The translations under genes and the position numbers were made by a program. A stretch of DNA of 64,000 nt, from positions 187,623-251,622 of the forward strand of contig NZ_JALGRF010000005.1 of NCBI RefSeq assembly GCF_022815725.1, given 5' to 3'. Shown piece after piece: positions 42,456-52,220 of this stretch. Each line of letters starts with the position of its first letter. Within the stretch, counting starts at the first letter, position 1. The notes below the pieces were generated by a model, which saw only the letters and a program-made list of their open reading frames with translations, made no database searches and was not told the origin of the DNA. The DNA is from Streptomyces sp. APSN-46.1 (GTDB lineage Bacteria > Actinomycetota > Actinomycetes > Streptomycetales > Streptomycetaceae).

Positions 42456-43147
42456 CGCACGGACTCCTTCTCCTTGGAGTCCGTGTGCTCACCCTGGGCG
42501 GGCAGCGAGGCGAACTCCCCGGCGACGGGGGCGGCGGCGTCGCTGACGGGGTCCTCGGCGCGGCGGCGGGGCCGCGCCAGCAGCCACAGCCCGCCGAGCA
42601 GCCCGCCGGCGCACAGGCCGACGGCGCCGCTGACGGGGGCGGACGCCGAGGCGGGGGCGGCGGGCGCCACGGCCTGGTTGAAGAGGAGCAGCTGCACGCC
42701 GGTGTTCTTGGCGGCCTGGTTGCTGCTGAGCGACAGCGCGTCGGCCACCGCGTTGGCGATGTCGGCGGCCTCCGACGGGCTCTTCGAGGTCCCGGTGATG
42801 GCGATCATCGGCGACTCGGGGGAGGTCTCGGCGCGCACCTGCGTGCGGAGCTTCTGGGCGCTGAGGCCCGCGCGGGGCTGGGCGTACGCGAGGGTGGAGC
42901 TGCTGGTGGCGATGCGGGCGTAGGCCTGGGCGAAGCCGAGGGCGGTGGCCGGCTCGGTGGTGTCGTCCGGGACGGCGACGACGTAACTGGTGGCGGCGTA
43001 CTCGGGTGCCTTGAGCACCCCGTACGCCCCGCCGGCGGCCAGCCCGAGCAGGGCGACGACGGGCAGCGGCCACCAAGCGGGCGGGCGCGGCAACGTGACG
43101 CGGCGGTGGGGGCGGTCGGACTTCTTCTGGTCGGGGGTTTCGGCCAT
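42452..43147 (-). CDS. Wzz/YveK-type polysaccharide chain-length protein
   Basis: 231-residue membrane protein with two helices (about 25-46 and 170-195) around an extracytoplasmic helical domain (VPDDTTEPATALGFAQAYARI, ITGTSKSPSEAADIANAVADALS), the shape of Wzz/CapA co-polymerases. There is no tyrosine-kinase domain and no CpsD-type kinase gene nearby. It sets polymer length together with the O-antigen-ligase-like polymerase and the flippase. Confidence 0.8.
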   Translation of the reverse strand: MAETPDQKKSDRPHRRVTLPRPPAWWPLPVVALLGLAAGGAYGVLKAPEYAATSYVVAVPDDTTEPATALGFAQAYARIATSSSTLAYAQPRAGLSAQKLRTQVRAETSPESPMIAITGTSKSPSEAADIANAVADALSLSSNQAAKNTGVQLLLFNQAVAPAAPASASAPVSGAVGLCAGGLLGGLWLLARPRRRAEDPVSDAAAPVAGEFASLPAQGEHTDSKEKESVR

Positions 43148-43222
43148 GAGCGTGCTCGCTTCCTGGGTGGGAGGGGGGAGTTCCTTCGGGCCCCGGGGCC
43201 GGGGCCCCTACGGGGGGACAGA

Positions 43223-45040
43223 TCAGCCGGCTTCGCCCGCCGGTCCGGCGACGACCCTGGCCGTCAGCGGTTGTGGGCCGGGTCCCGGGCTCCCGGCCGC
43301 CGAACCGGCGCCGATCACACCCGGCCCCACATCAGGCCGCCACCCGGGCGGGGCATCCCCCGCCCCGGGCCCGGCGACCGACGCCCCTTGCGCGCCCGCG
43401 CCGACGGCCGGATCCACGAGCGGCCCATTCAGCGGCGCAGCCGAACCGACGGCCCGACCAGCACCCGGACTGCGGCCCGCACTAGCGGCCAAGCCGGGCC
43501 CCGGGCCAGCAGCCGAGCCGGGCCCCGGGCTAACAGCCGGCGCAACACCCGCGCCAACGCCCGAGCCTGCGGCCGACGCAGCGGCGGGGGCGTGGCCCCC
43601 GCCAGCGGCCGAGCTGGGGCCCGGGGCGACGGCCGACCCAACGGCCGGCTCAGCACCCGCGGCAACGGCGGGGCAGGGGCCCGTCAGCGGCGCAGCCGGC
43701 GCAACACCCGCGCCAACGCCCGCGCCGACGGCCAGGCCCGCTGCCGACGCACCGGCCGGGGCATGGCCCCCGCCAGCGGCCGAGCTGGTGCCCGGGGCGG
43801 CGGCCGACCCGACGGCCGGCTCAAAACCCGCGGCAGCGGCAACGGCGGGGCAGGGGCCCGTCAGCGGCGCGGACAGGGCAGGCGCGGGCTGGGGGTCGGT
43901 CGAGGGCGCGGATAGCGCAAGGGCGTAGACGGCGAGGAGTTGGTCCGCGCTGCGGGCGATGTCGTAGCGGCGGGTCACCGGAGGTTGCGGGAGGCGGCGC
44001 GCGCCCGCCTCCATGTGTCCGCGCAGGGCGGCGACCAGCTCCGCCGTCCCCGTGCCGATGCGCCGCGCGCCCGGGGCCTGCGCGGCGGGCAGGTCGTCGA
44101 TCGCCGGGCAGGTGACGTGCAGGACCGGCAGTCCGGCGGCCAGGGCTTCCACCACGGCCAGGCCGAACGCCTCCTCCCGCGACGGGGACACGAACACGTC
44201 CATCGCGGCGAGCAGCGCGGGAATCCCGGGTGTCCGCCCGTCCGGGCTGTCGCCCAGCGGATCCCGCTCCCCCAGCAGGTGGATCCGGCTCTGCGCCCCG
44301 AGCTCGGCCGCGAGCCGCCGGAGCGAGGCCCGCTCGGGCCCGTCCCCCGCGATCAGCAGATGCGCGCCCGGCAGCGCCGCCACCGCCCGCACCAGTACGT
44401 CGAACCGCTTGCCCGGCACCAGCCGCCCCACCCCGCCCACCACGAACGCCCGCTCCGGCAGCCCCGTGCGGCCCCGCGTGGCCCGCCGTACGCCCTCGTC
44501 GAAGCGGAACCGCGCGGCCTCGATCCCGTTCGGCACCACATGCACCCGCGCCGCCGGGACCCCCCACCCCTCCAGCCGCGCCGCCACCGTGTCCGACACC
44601 GCGACCGTCGCCGCGCCGAGCCGCTCGCTCGCCAGGTACAGCGCCCGTACCCCGCCCGACAGCGGCCGGCCCTCGATCTCGCCCTCCCCGAGCGAGTGTT
44701 CCGTCGCCACCGTCGCCCGTACGCCCGCGAGCCGCGCCGCGAGGCGCCCGTACACACAGGCGCGGTACAGGTGCGTGTGCACCAGGTCGTAGCGGCCGCG
44801 CCGGATGAACCGGACCAGCTTCGGCAGCGCCCCCAGGTCGCGGTTCCCGCTCATCCCCAGGTGCACCACCCGTACTCCGTCGGCCCGCAGCCCGTCGGCG
44901 ACCGGCCCGGGGTTGGTCAGCGTCAGCACATCGCACGGCATCGGCATGTGCCTCAGCAGCAGCCTCAGTTGCTGCTCGGCGCCGCCGACGCCCAGCCCCG
45001 TGATGATGTGCAGGACCCGTACCGACTTCAGGTTCGTCAC
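43223..45040 (-). CDS. GT4 glycosyltransferase with long repetitive tail
   Basis: 605-residue protein. Residues 1-385 are a GT-B enzyme: IITGLGVGGAEQQLRLLL (about 10-27), VPNGIEAARF and the donor site FVSPSREEAFGLAVVEALAAGLPV (about 315-338). Residues about 400-605 are an Ala/Gly/Pro tail with two copies of a roughly 52-residue unit (GPCPAVAA...EPAVGSA...SSAAGGGHAPA). The GTG at 45040 overlaps the deacetylase stop (GTGA). It adds a sugar to the lipid-linked repeat unit on the cytoplasmic face. The tail is not part of the catalytic fold. Confidence 0.87.
   Translation of the reverse strand: MTNLKSVRVLHIITGLGVGGAEQQLRLLLRHMPMPCDVLTLTNPGPVADGLRADGVRVVHLGMSGNRDLGALPKLVRFIRRGRYDLVHTHLYRACVYGRLAARLAGVRATVATEHSLGEGEIEGRPLSGGVRALYLASERLGAATVAVSDTVAARLEGWGVPAARVHVVPNGIEAARFRFDEGVRRATRGRTGLPERAFVVGGVGRLVPGKRFDVLVRAVAALPGAHLLIAGDGPERASLRRLAAELGAQSRIHLLGERDPLGDSPDGRTPGIPALLAAMDVFVSPSREEAFGLAVVEALAAGLPVLHVTCPAIDDLPAAQAPGARRIGTGTAELVAALRGHMEAGARRLPQPPVTRRYDIARSADQLLAVYALALSAPSTDPQPAPALSAPLTGPCPAVAAAAGFEPAVGSAAAPGTSSAAGGGHAPAGASAAGLAVGAGVGAGVAPAAPLTGPCPAVAAGAEPAVGSAVAPGPSSAAGGGHAPAAASAAGSGVGAGVAPAVSPGPGSAAGPGPGLAASAGRSPGAGRAVGSAAPLNGPLVDPAVGAGAQGASVAGPGAGDAPPGWRPDVGPGVIGAGSAAGSPGPGPQPLTARVVAGPAGEAG
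43540..43860. repeat. Two-copy repeat in the glycosyltransferase tail
   Basis: About 160-base units in tandem (approximately 43540-43695 and 43696-43860), each carrying GGGGCAGGGGCCCGTCAGCG-like ends. They encode the Ala/Gly-rich 52-residue repeats. Confidence 0.6.
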
Positions 45041-45816
45041 GCCGGGTTCACCCGCCGCCCCAGCTCCCGCACCTGGTGCCGTACCTGCTTGATCCGCAGC
45101 CGCGCTCCGCCGTCCGCCTGGCTGACGTGCGTACGCGGCAGGGCGTACGGGCCGGCGAGCCGCCCGGGGTCGATCGCGCAGGCGTACCCGTATCCGGCGG
45201 CCCGCGTCGCGGCGACGACCCGGGCGTCGAGGTGTCCGTACGGATAGCAGAAGCCCTCCGGGAGCGTCCCCGTCAGCTCCCGCAGCAGCTCCCGGCTGCC
45301 CCGCAGTTCCTGCTGGAGCACCTCGTCGGGCACCGCGGTGAGGTCCTGGTGGAGCAGCCCGTGGGAGCCGATCTCCTGCCCGGCGGCGGCGACCGCGCGG
45401 ATGCCCTCGGCGGTGAGCAGGGACTTGCGCGGCCCCAGCGGGTCCCACACGTTGTCCACGCCGAGCCGCCCGGGCAGCACGAACAGCGTGGACGTGCAGT
45501 CGTGGCGGCGCAGCAGCGGCAGCGCCCGGGTCAGGTAGTCGTGGTAGCCGTCGTCGAAGGTGAGCCCGACCAGCCCGGCCCCCCGCCCGGCGGCGCGGGC
45601 CCGCAGGAGCTCGCCGACGGACACCCCGCGCAGGCCGCGGGAGCGCAGCCACAGCAGCTGGGCCTCCAGCGCCCCCGGGGTGACGGTGATGCCGTACGGG
45701 TCCTCGGCGGGGTCGGTGAACTCGGCGACCGAGTGGTACATCAGGACCCATGGCGAAGCGGCCCGTCGGGTGGGTGCCCCCACGGCGGCGGGCGCCGTGT
45801 CGGTATCAGCGGACAT
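45037..45816 (-). CDS. Polysaccharide deacetylase (NodB/CE4)
   Basis: 259-residue enzyme. The catalytic motif TFDDGY (D88 base, D89 metal) and the metal histidines in SHGLLH (H152, H156) are intact, with CYPYGHLD as motif 3. It removes acetyl groups from N-acetylhexosamines. No signal peptide is seen, so it probably acts on the cytoplasmic or membrane face, or is exported otherwise. The ATG at 45816 lies 11 bases inside the flippase gene end. Confidence 0.9.
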   Translation of the reverse strand: MSADTDTAPAAVGAPTRRAASPWVLMYHSVAEFTDPAEDPYGITVTPGALEAQLLWLRSRGLRGVSVGELLRARAAGRGAGLVGLTFDDGYHDYLTRALPLLRRHDCTSTLFVLPGRLGVDNVWDPLGPRKSLLTAEGIRAVAAAGQEIGSHGLLHQDLTAVPDEVLQQELRGSRELLRELTGTLPEGFCYPYGHLDARVVAATRAAGYGYACAIDPGRLAGPYALPRTHVSQADGGARLRIKQVRHQVRELGRRVNPA

Positions 45817-47998
45817 TGCGGAACCTCTGGGTGAGCTGGGCGGAGAGCCGGGCGATCTGGGCGGGCAGGGCGAGGACTTCGAGGGCTCGTATGGCCGTGC
45901 CGGCGGCCACGAACATGGCCGGGACGAGCAGGCAGCCGAGCGCGGCGCTGAGCATCGGGTCGGGGATCTTCGGCCCGGCGATCCAGCCGGTGAGGCAGGC
46001 GGCGAGGGCGGAGACCGCCAGGCGCGCGATGCTGACGGCGACCCGGCGGACCTGGATGGCGACGATCCGGGAGCCGAGTCCGGTGAGCAGCAGGACGGCG
46101 GTGGTGGAGATGCCGGCCGCGTTGGCGCCGGCGATGCCGTAGGTGCCCCACCAGCGGACGGCGAAGGCTCCGGCGACGATGTTGACGAGCAGTCCGGCGC
46201 CCATCGCGAGCGCCGGGAACCAGATGGGCCGGGCCGTCGAGAAGAAGGGCCGGCTCAGTGCCCCGACGAGGCAGTGGCCGAGGAGTCCGAGGCTGTAGAC
46301 CCGCATGACGGAGGCGGTCGCCAGGGTGTCCCGATGCGTGAAGGCACCCCGCTCGAAGAGCACTTGGATGATCTGGGGCGCGTACCCGATGACGAGCGCG
46401 GCGCCCATCAGGACGGCCAGGGAGGCCAGCGCCAGGTCCCGCTCGACGCGCCGCCGGGCCTTCTCGCGCTCCCCGCCGGCCATGGCCTGGGCCACCACCG
46501 GGAAGGTGACGGTGCAGATCATCAGGGACAGCACCATCGGCATCTGCGCGACCTTCTGCGCGTAGTTGAGGTGCGAGATGGCGCCGGGCGGGAGCGAGGC
46601 GGCGAGGAAGCGCTCGACCAGGACCTGCGACTGGCGGAAGACGGCGAAGAAGATGACGGGCGCGATCAGCCCGAAGGCGATCAGGGTCGGCCGGTCCCGG
46701 TCGCGCTGGCTGCGGGGGGCGCCCTTGGGCCGGGACGGCCCGAAGCCCACGTTCCGGATGAACGCGGGCAGTTGCACCAGCACCATCAGCAGCCCGCCGA
46801 CGGCGACCCCGGCGGCGGCGGCCCGCACGCCCCACAGGGTGTGCAGGGCGACCATCGTCCCGATGATGCCGATGTTGTACGACACGTAGATCGCGGCGGG
46901 CGGCAGGAAGGAGCGGTGTGCCCGCAGCGCGGCGCTGAAGTACCCGGCGAGGCCGAAGGACAGCACGGTCAGGGCGGTCATCCGGGTGCACTCGACGGCG
47001 AGTCGGGGATCCGGCAGCCCTGGCGCGAGCACGCCGACCACGAGCGGCGCGGCGACGACGAGTACGGAGGCCACCGCGGCCAGGAGCACGACGAGCCGGG
47101 GCAGCGTCGCGCCGACGAGCAGGCGTACCGGGTCCTGCGCGCGGGCCTCCCTGCGGGTGAGCCCCGCCCGGCTGGCGGCCCGCCGGGCCAGGGCGTGGCT
47201 GAACGCCGGCACCATCAGCAGCGCCATGGCGTCCTCGATCAGCAGCGTCGAGGCCATCTCGGGCACGGTCCAGGCGATCAGGAAGGAGTCGCTGTCGTGC
47301 CCGGCGCCGAAGAGGTGCGCGATGGTCTGGTCCCGGAGCAGCCCGAACACCGCCCCGGCGATGGTGAGCCCGGCGGTGACGGCGGCGGCCTTGGCCAGGA
47401 ACCGCCCGAGCGGAGCCGGTGCGCTGCCGCTACCGCTGCCGCTGGGTGGGACGGCGGGTCGGGGAGCCCGGGCCGGGGCGGCGGCGCGGTGCCCCGACGC
47501 CACGGGGCCGGTCGTCGCGCGGGCGCCGGCGAACACTCGCCGCCGGTCACCGCCCCCGCCCGCCCCGGCCACCCGCGCGCCGGCCATCCGTCCCGCATCC
47601 AGCGCACCGGGATGACTGGCAGAACCGGGCAACACCGGCCCCCGCCCCGACTCCGGCGCAGCCGAGAGCCCCACCGAACGGCCGACGGAACCCGGCAGCA
47701 CCGGGACCCGTCCCGGCTCCGGCGCCGCTGCGTGGCCGGGCAAGCCCGCGCCCCGACCGGGGTCCGGCGCAGCCGGGTGGCCGGGCAAACCCGCGCCCCG
47801 GCCGGGGTCCGGCGCCGCCGAACGGGCGACCGAGCCCGGCAGGGCCGTGCCCCGGCCCGGGTCCGGGGTGGGTGAAGGGCCCGGGGGGGTGGGTGGGGCG
47901 GGGTCGCGCCCGGGTCCCGGCGGGGGCGGCTCGGGGGGGCGCGGGGGACGGCCCGCGGCCGCGGCCGCGGGCCGTCGCCACGGCGTCGTATCGGTCAC
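45806..47998 (-). CDS. MurJ/Wzx-like lipid-linked oligosaccharide flippase
   Basis: 730-residue protein. Residues about 200-720 hold 14 membrane segments of the MviN/MurJ type (ISHLNYAQKVAQMPMVLSL, LFERGAFTHRDT). Residues 1-195 are a Pro/Gly/Arg extension with repeats of the type AAPDPGRGAGLPGH. In this operon it most likely flips the exopolysaccharide repeat unit; a MurJ role for lipid II is the alternative. The GTG at 47998 overlaps the polymerase-like stop (GTGA). Confidence 0.87.
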   Translation of the reverse strand: MTDTTPWRRPAAAAAGRPPRPPEPPPPGPGRDPAPPTPPGPSPTPDPGRGTALPGSVARSAAPDPGRGAGLPGHPAAPDPGRGAGLPGHAAAPEPGRVPVLPGSVGRSVGLSAAPESGRGPVLPGSASHPGALDAGRMAGARVAGAGGGGDRRRVFAGARATTGPVASGHRAAAPARAPRPAVPPSGSGSGSAPAPLGRFLAKAAAVTAGLTIAGAVFGLLRDQTIAHLFGAGHDSDSFLIAWTVPEMASTLLIEDAMALLMVPAFSHALARRAASRAGLTRREARAQDPVRLLVGATLPRLVVLLAAVASVLVVAAPLVVGVLAPGLPDPRLAVECTRMTALTVLSFGLAGYFSAALRAHRSFLPPAAIYVSYNIGIIGTMVALHTLWGVRAAAAGVAVGGLLMVLVQLPAFIRNVGFGPSRPKGAPRSQRDRDRPTLIAFGLIAPVIFFAVFRQSQVLVERFLAASLPPGAISHLNYAQKVAQMPMVLSLMICTVTFPVVAQAMAGGEREKARRRVERDLALASLAVLMGAALVIGYAPQIIQVLFERGAFTHRDTLATASVMRVYSLGLLGHCLVGALSRPFFSTARPIWFPALAMGAGLLVNIVAGAFAVRWWGTYGIAGANAAGISTTAVLLLTGLGSRIVAIQVRRVAVSIARLAVSALAACLTGWIAGPKIPDPMLSAALGCLLVPAMFVAAGTAIRALEVLALPAQIARLSAQLTQRFRNVR

Positions 47999-49425
47999 CG
48001 GCCGTCCGCACCCGTGGCGGAGCCGAAGCCGCGGGGCACCGGAGCCTCGTCATCCGGGGAGGGAAGCGCCCACCACGCCGCGAGTCCGATGATGACCCCG
48101 GTGAGGACGGTGGACGGGCCGCCGATGTCCGCGTAGAGGAAGTCGGTCAGCTGCCACACGAGCATCCCGATCGCGATCAGCCCGCAGTCCCGGATCCCCC
48201 GCGCGCCACCGTCGGCCGCATACCGCCGCAGCCCCGCCACCAGCAGGGCCGCCCAGCCGCCCGCCAGCGCGGTCAGCCCGATCAGCCCCTGCTCGCTGAG
48301 GATCAGCAGGTACATGTTGTGCGGGGACAGCAGGGGCTGACGCAGGTACGCCTGGCCCGCGCCCCCCGTGTCACTGCCGGAGGACAGCGCCAGCGAGGAG
48401 TGCCCGTCCCGGTGGGCCGGGAACCCCTTGAGGCCCACCCCCGCCGCGGGACGCTCCCGCCACATCGACCCGGCGGCGGCCCACATCGTGTACCGGTCCG
48501 TCACCGACTGGTCGGGGGCGCTGGAGACCTGCGTGATCGAGGTCAGCCGCTCCGTCACCATCTCGGAGCCGATCCCGACCCCGCCCACCAGCACCACACC
48601 CGCCGCGGTCAGCGCCAGCAGCACCTTCAGGGCCCGCCGGACCCCGGCCATCCCCATCACCAGCACCGCCGCGCCGAGGGTGGCGAGCCACGAGCCCCGG
48701 CTGAACGACAGCACCAGCGGCACCACCATCACCAGCGCGCAGCCCCCGGCGATCCGCCGGACCCGCCGCGACAGGCCCGGCGCCAGCGCCGCCGCCGTCG
48801 CGACGACCAGCCCGTACGACACGACCGTGGCCATGCCCATCACGTCACCGGGGCCGAAGGTCCCCACGGCCCGGATGTCCTCGCCCTGGTACGAGGCGCC
48901 GGTGTGGGTGGCGTACTGGAGCACACCCACCGCGCCCTGGAACAGCGCCAGGACCACGAAGCACCCGGCGGCGATCCGGAACTCCCGCGCGTCCCGCACC
49001 AGCAGCACCACCGCCGCCGGGACCAGCACGAACACCTGGAGGTAGCGCACGAACCCCGGCAGGGCCGCGTACGGATCCCCCGCGGTCACCGTCGCCACCG
49101 CGAGCCCTACGGCGGGCAGCCCCAGCACCAGCGCGCCCAGCGGGCTCAGCGCCCGCACCCGGCCCCGTAGCGCCTGGAGCGCGCACACGAACACCAGCAG
49201 CAGCGAGGCGGCGTCGGCCGGGCCGACCTTGCCCGAGGCGGTGGCGTCACCGGCCGGAAGCGGGGCGAGCAGCAGCAGGACGGTGCCGACGAGCGGCAGC
49301 AGCGGCCAGTGCCGGCGCAGCGCCCCGGTGAGATCGGGCCGGGCCCGGTTCCCCGGCCGTGCCCCCTTCACCGGCTGTGCCCCATTCACCGGCCGTGTTC
49401 CATTCACCAACAGCGCAAGGCTCAT
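47995..49425 (-). CDS. O-antigen ligase / Wzy-type polymerase
   Basis: 476-residue membrane protein with about 11-12 helices and the large extracytoplasmic loop (about 310-385) typical of the Wzy_C/WaaL superfamily, with GVGLKGFPAHRDGHSS and SPHNMYLLILSEQGLIGL. It would polymerise or ligate repeat units outside the membrane. GGGGGAG at the end of the upstream gene serves as ribosome site for ATG 49425; the longer frame is not supported. Confidence 0.85.
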   Translation of the reverse strand: MSLALLVNGTRPVNGAQPVKGARPGNRARPDLTGALRRHWPLLPLVGTVLLLLAPLPAGDATASGKVGPADAASLLLVFVCALQALRGRVRALSPLGALVLGLPAVGLAVATVTAGDPYAALPGFVRYLQVFVLVPAAVVLLVRDAREFRIAAGCFVVLALFQGAVGVLQYATHTGASYQGEDIRAVGTFGPGDVMGMATVVSYGLVVATAAALAPGLSRRVRRIAGGCALVMVVPLVLSFSRGSWLATLGAAVLVMGMAGVRRALKVLLALTAAGVVLVGGVGIGSEMVTERLTSITQVSSAPDQSVTDRYTMWAAAGSMWRERPAAGVGLKGFPAHRDGHSSLALSSGSDTGGAGQAYLRQPLLSPHNMYLLILSEQGLIGLTALAGGWAALLVAGLRRYAADGGARGIRDCGLIAIGMLVWQLTDFLYADIGGPSTVLTGVIIGLAAWWALPSPDDEAPVPRGFGSATGADGR

Positions 49426-49427
49426 GA

Positions 49428-50957
49428 TCAGCTCCCCCCGAGCCGGAAACGGAAGAACGAGGCCGCGGTGCGGGCCAGGATCCACAGGTCCTGCCACAGC
49501 GACCAGGTGTCGATGTAGTGGTTGTCGAAGCGGGCCCGGTCCTCGATCGAGGTGTCCCCGCGCAGGCCGTTGATCTGGGCGAGCCCGGTGATGCCGACGG
49601 GCATCCGGTGCCGGGCCTCGTACCCGGGATGGACGGTGCTGAACTTCGCGACGAAGAAGGGCCGTTCGGGGCGCGGACCGACCAGGCTCATGTCACCCCG
49701 TACGACGTTCCACAGCTGCGGCAGCTCGTCGAGCGAGGACTTGCGCAGGAAGGAGCCGATCGGGCTCATCCGGTTGTCCCCGGCCACCGTCCACCGGGTG
49801 GCGGACTCGTGCTCGTCGGCGCGCAGGGTACGGAACTTCAGCAGCGTGAAGGGGCGCCCGTACAGGCCGACCCGCTCCTGACGGAAGATCACCCCCGGCC
49901 CGTCGGACAGGCGTACGGCCAGCGCGCACAGGGCCATGACCGGCGCGGCGGCGATCAGCGCGAGCGCGGCCAGCATCCCGTCGATGACCCGCTTGACCCA
50001 GCGCTCCACCGGCCGGGACGGCCGCGGCAGCAGCGGCTGTACGGCGTATCCCCACAGGTGGTCGGCGGGCTGGGCCACTCGCATGCCGGTGACCTTGGCG
50101 GTGCCGGCCGGGTCGGCGAGCCAGAGCCGGCAGCCGTGGTCGTGGAAGAGCCGGACCAGCGAGGCGGTGCGCTCGTCGGCCTCGGGCGGGCGGGTGAACA
50201 CCGCGTGCCGGACCGTGTTCTGGATGACCGCGCGCCGGATGTCCTCGTGGGTGGCGAGGACCGGCGTCGGGCCGTTCCCGCCGTCGGCGCCGGAGCCGGT
50301 GTCGGCGATCCCGACGGGCCTGAGCCCGTACTCGCGGCGCCCGTGCAGGGCGGCGGCGACCGCGCTCGCGCCCTCCCCGGGGCCGACCACCAGCGCGGAG
50401 GAGGGCCTGCGGACGGCGCCGCGGCGGCGGATCCCGTTCGCGAGCCCGCGTCCCGCGCACGCCAGTACGACCTGGAGGCAGACGGCGGTGAGCAGGAGGT
50501 TCCAGCCCAGCGCCTGGCCGGGCCGGACGGCCGCCACGACGGCGGCGGCCCCGCACCACAGCACGGCGGCCCGCCCGGCCAGCGCGGGCAGTTCGAGCAG
50601 TGCGCAGGGCGCGAGGCGCGGCCGGTACAGCCCGGCCTGCGCGTGCAGTGCGGCGGCCGACACGGCCAGCAGCGCGCCGATCGGCGCGGCCGCCTCGGGT
50701 AGCGGGCCCAGCCCGGGCAGGGCCGCCGCGGTGCCGCCGACGGCCAGCGCGTCGGCGGCCAGCAGCGGGGCGACCCCTTCGCGGCGGCGGACCCGCCGCG
50801 GCCGCAGGGCGGGCCGGGCCTGGTCGGCCCTGGGCCGGCGCGGGGGGTGGATGGCGGTCACGGAACGGCGGACGGCGGTGGTGTTGCCGGCGCTGCCGCC
50901 GGCCGGCCCCGTGCCGCCCTGCCCCGTGTGCCGGGCGGGTGCGCTGTCCATCGTCAT
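49428..50957 (-). CDS. Undecaprenyl-phosphate sugar phosphotransferase (priming)
   Basis: 509-residue polyisoprenyl-phosphate hexose-1-phosphate transferase. The N-terminal half has several membrane helices and a CoA-binding-like domain (SALVVGPGEGASAV). The C-terminal catalytic domain (about 315-505) has the entry helix KRVIDGMLAALALI and the motifs RQERVGLYGRPFTLLKFRTL and SLVGPRPERPFF. It starts repeat-unit synthesis by loading the first sugar on undecaprenyl phosphate. The ATG overlaps the stop of the upstream glycosyltransferase. Confidence 0.92.
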   Translation of the reverse strand: MTMDSAPARHTGQGGTGPAGGSAGNTTAVRRSVTAIHPPRRPRADQARPALRPRRVRRREGVAPLLAADALAVGGTAAALPGLGPLPEAAAPIGALLAVSAAALHAQAGLYRPRLAPCALLELPALAGRAAVLWCGAAAVVAAVRPGQALGWNLLLTAVCLQVVLACAGRGLANGIRRRGAVRRPSSALVVGPGEGASAVAAALHGRREYGLRPVGIADTGSGADGGNGPTPVLATHEDIRRAVIQNTVRHAVFTRPPEADERTASLVRLFHDHGCRLWLADPAGTAKVTGMRVAQPADHLWGYAVQPLLPRPSRPVERWVKRVIDGMLAALALIAAAPVMALCALAVRLSDGPGVIFRQERVGLYGRPFTLLKFRTLRADEHESATRWTVAGDNRMSPIGSFLRKSSLDELPQLWNVVRGDMSLVGPRPERPFFVAKFSTVHPGYEARHRMPVGITGLAQINGLRGDTSIEDRARFDNHYIDTWSLWQDLWILARTAASFFRFRLGGS

Positions 50958-52201
50958 CGGCTGATGCGCTCCTGGTTCAAGGGACGGGGCCTGCCTAGCA
51001 GTTCGCGGTACAGGCCGGTGACCGCGTCCGTGGTCCGTCGCACGTCGAAGTCGGTCCGGGCGTGCCGGCGGGCCTGCTCACCGAGTTCGGCGAGCAGCCG
51101 CGGTTCGGCGAGCAGCCGGCCCAGGCCCTTGGCCAGCGCCGTCGGGTCCTCCGGCGGCACCAGGCACAGCCGTGCCTGGCCGGGCGGCAGGCTCTCCCGG
51201 GCGCCGCTGACGTCGGAGACCAGGACGGGGCGACCGCAGGCCATGGCTTCGAGCGGGGCGAGCGCCATGCCCTCCCACCGCGACGGCAGTACAACGAGAT
51301 CGGCGGCCCGAAGCCACGGTCGGATGTCCGCGGCGGCTCCCGCGAAGAGCACTCCGGGCGGCGCGGCGCGGCCCAGCCGCTCCCTGTCGGGTCCGTCGCC
51401 GACGAGGGCCAGCCGGGCGTCCGGGACCGCGCCCAGCAGCTCTGGCCAGGCGCGCAGCAGGATGTCCTGGCCCTTCTGCTGGCAGATCCGGCCGACGCAT
51501 ACGACGAGCGGCCCGTCGCCCTGGAAGTCGGCGGGCAGCGGGAGTCCGGCGCGCGCCGTGGCCCGGTCGTGGTCCCGGTCCGGTCCGCCGGGGCGGAAGT
51601 AGTCGAGGTCCACGCCGTTGCGGATCACCGCCCAGCGGGCGGGGATCCCCTCGCTCTCGCCGGTCCGGCGTTCGGCCTCGCTGACGCAGAGCACCCGGTC
51701 GGCCCAACGGGCCCCGTACCGCTCCCAGCGCAGCGCGAGGGCCGCCGTGGTGCCGCCGACGGCGTCGAAGGACCAGGCGTGCGGCTGGAACACGGTGGGC
51801 ACGGCCCCGCGTACGGCGAGCCGCCCGGCCAGGCCCGCCTTGGCGCTGTGGGCGTGCAGGACGTCGGGCCCGACCCGGCGGATCAGCCGCCGGGCGCCGG
51901 GCACTTCGGTGGCCAGCCGGGGCCCGGGGACCCGCCCGGCCCGCCAGGGGAACACCTCGGCCCCGGCCTCCCGGGCCGCGTCGGTGAGCGGTCCGCCGGG
52001 CGGGCAGCCGACGACGGCCCGCAGTCCGGCGGCGGACTGGGCGCGGACGAGGTCGGCGACGACCCGGGCGACACCGCCGTCCACGGGCTGGACGAGGTGG
52101 AGGACGGTCAGGGGGTGCGCGTCCGGGGGCCGCGCCGCCTCGGACGGCGCGGTGGATTCGCGTACGGTCGGACTCTGTGCTGGTGGACGGTTAGTCGGCA
52201 C
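50954..52201 (-). CDS. GT4 glycosyltransferase
   Basis: 415-residue GT-B enzyme. The N-terminal part has HLVQPVDGGVARVVADLVRA and the acceptor-side HAHSAKAGLAGRLA. The donor site is VLPSRWEGMALAPLEAMACG (about 307-326), with RICQQKGQD in the nucleotide-sugar domain. The start is GTG 52201, with AGGAGA nine bases upstream; the upstream frame to 52255 overlaps the preceding gene end. It acts early in the same pathway as the priming transferase. Confidence 0.9.
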   Translation of the reverse strand: MPTNRPPAQSPTVRESTAPSEAARPPDAHPLTVLHLVQPVDGGVARVVADLVRAQSAAGLRAVVGCPPGGPLTDAAREAGAEVFPWRAGRVPGPRLATEVPGARRLIRRVGPDVLHAHSAKAGLAGRLAVRGAVPTVFQPHAWSFDAVGGTTAALALRWERYGARWADRVLCVSEAERRTGESEGIPARWAVIRNGVDLDYFRPGGPDRDHDRATARAGLPLPADFQGDGPLVVCVGRICQQKGQDILLRAWPELLGAVPDARLALVGDGPDRERLGRAAPPGVLFAGAAADIRPWLRAADLVVLPSRWEGMALAPLEAMACGRPVLVSDVSGARESLPPGQARLCLVPPEDPTALAKGLGRLLAEPRLLAELGEQARRHARTDFDVRRTTDAVTGLYRELLGRPRPLNQERISR

Positions 52202-52220
52202 GTGGAGTGGTCTCCTACGT

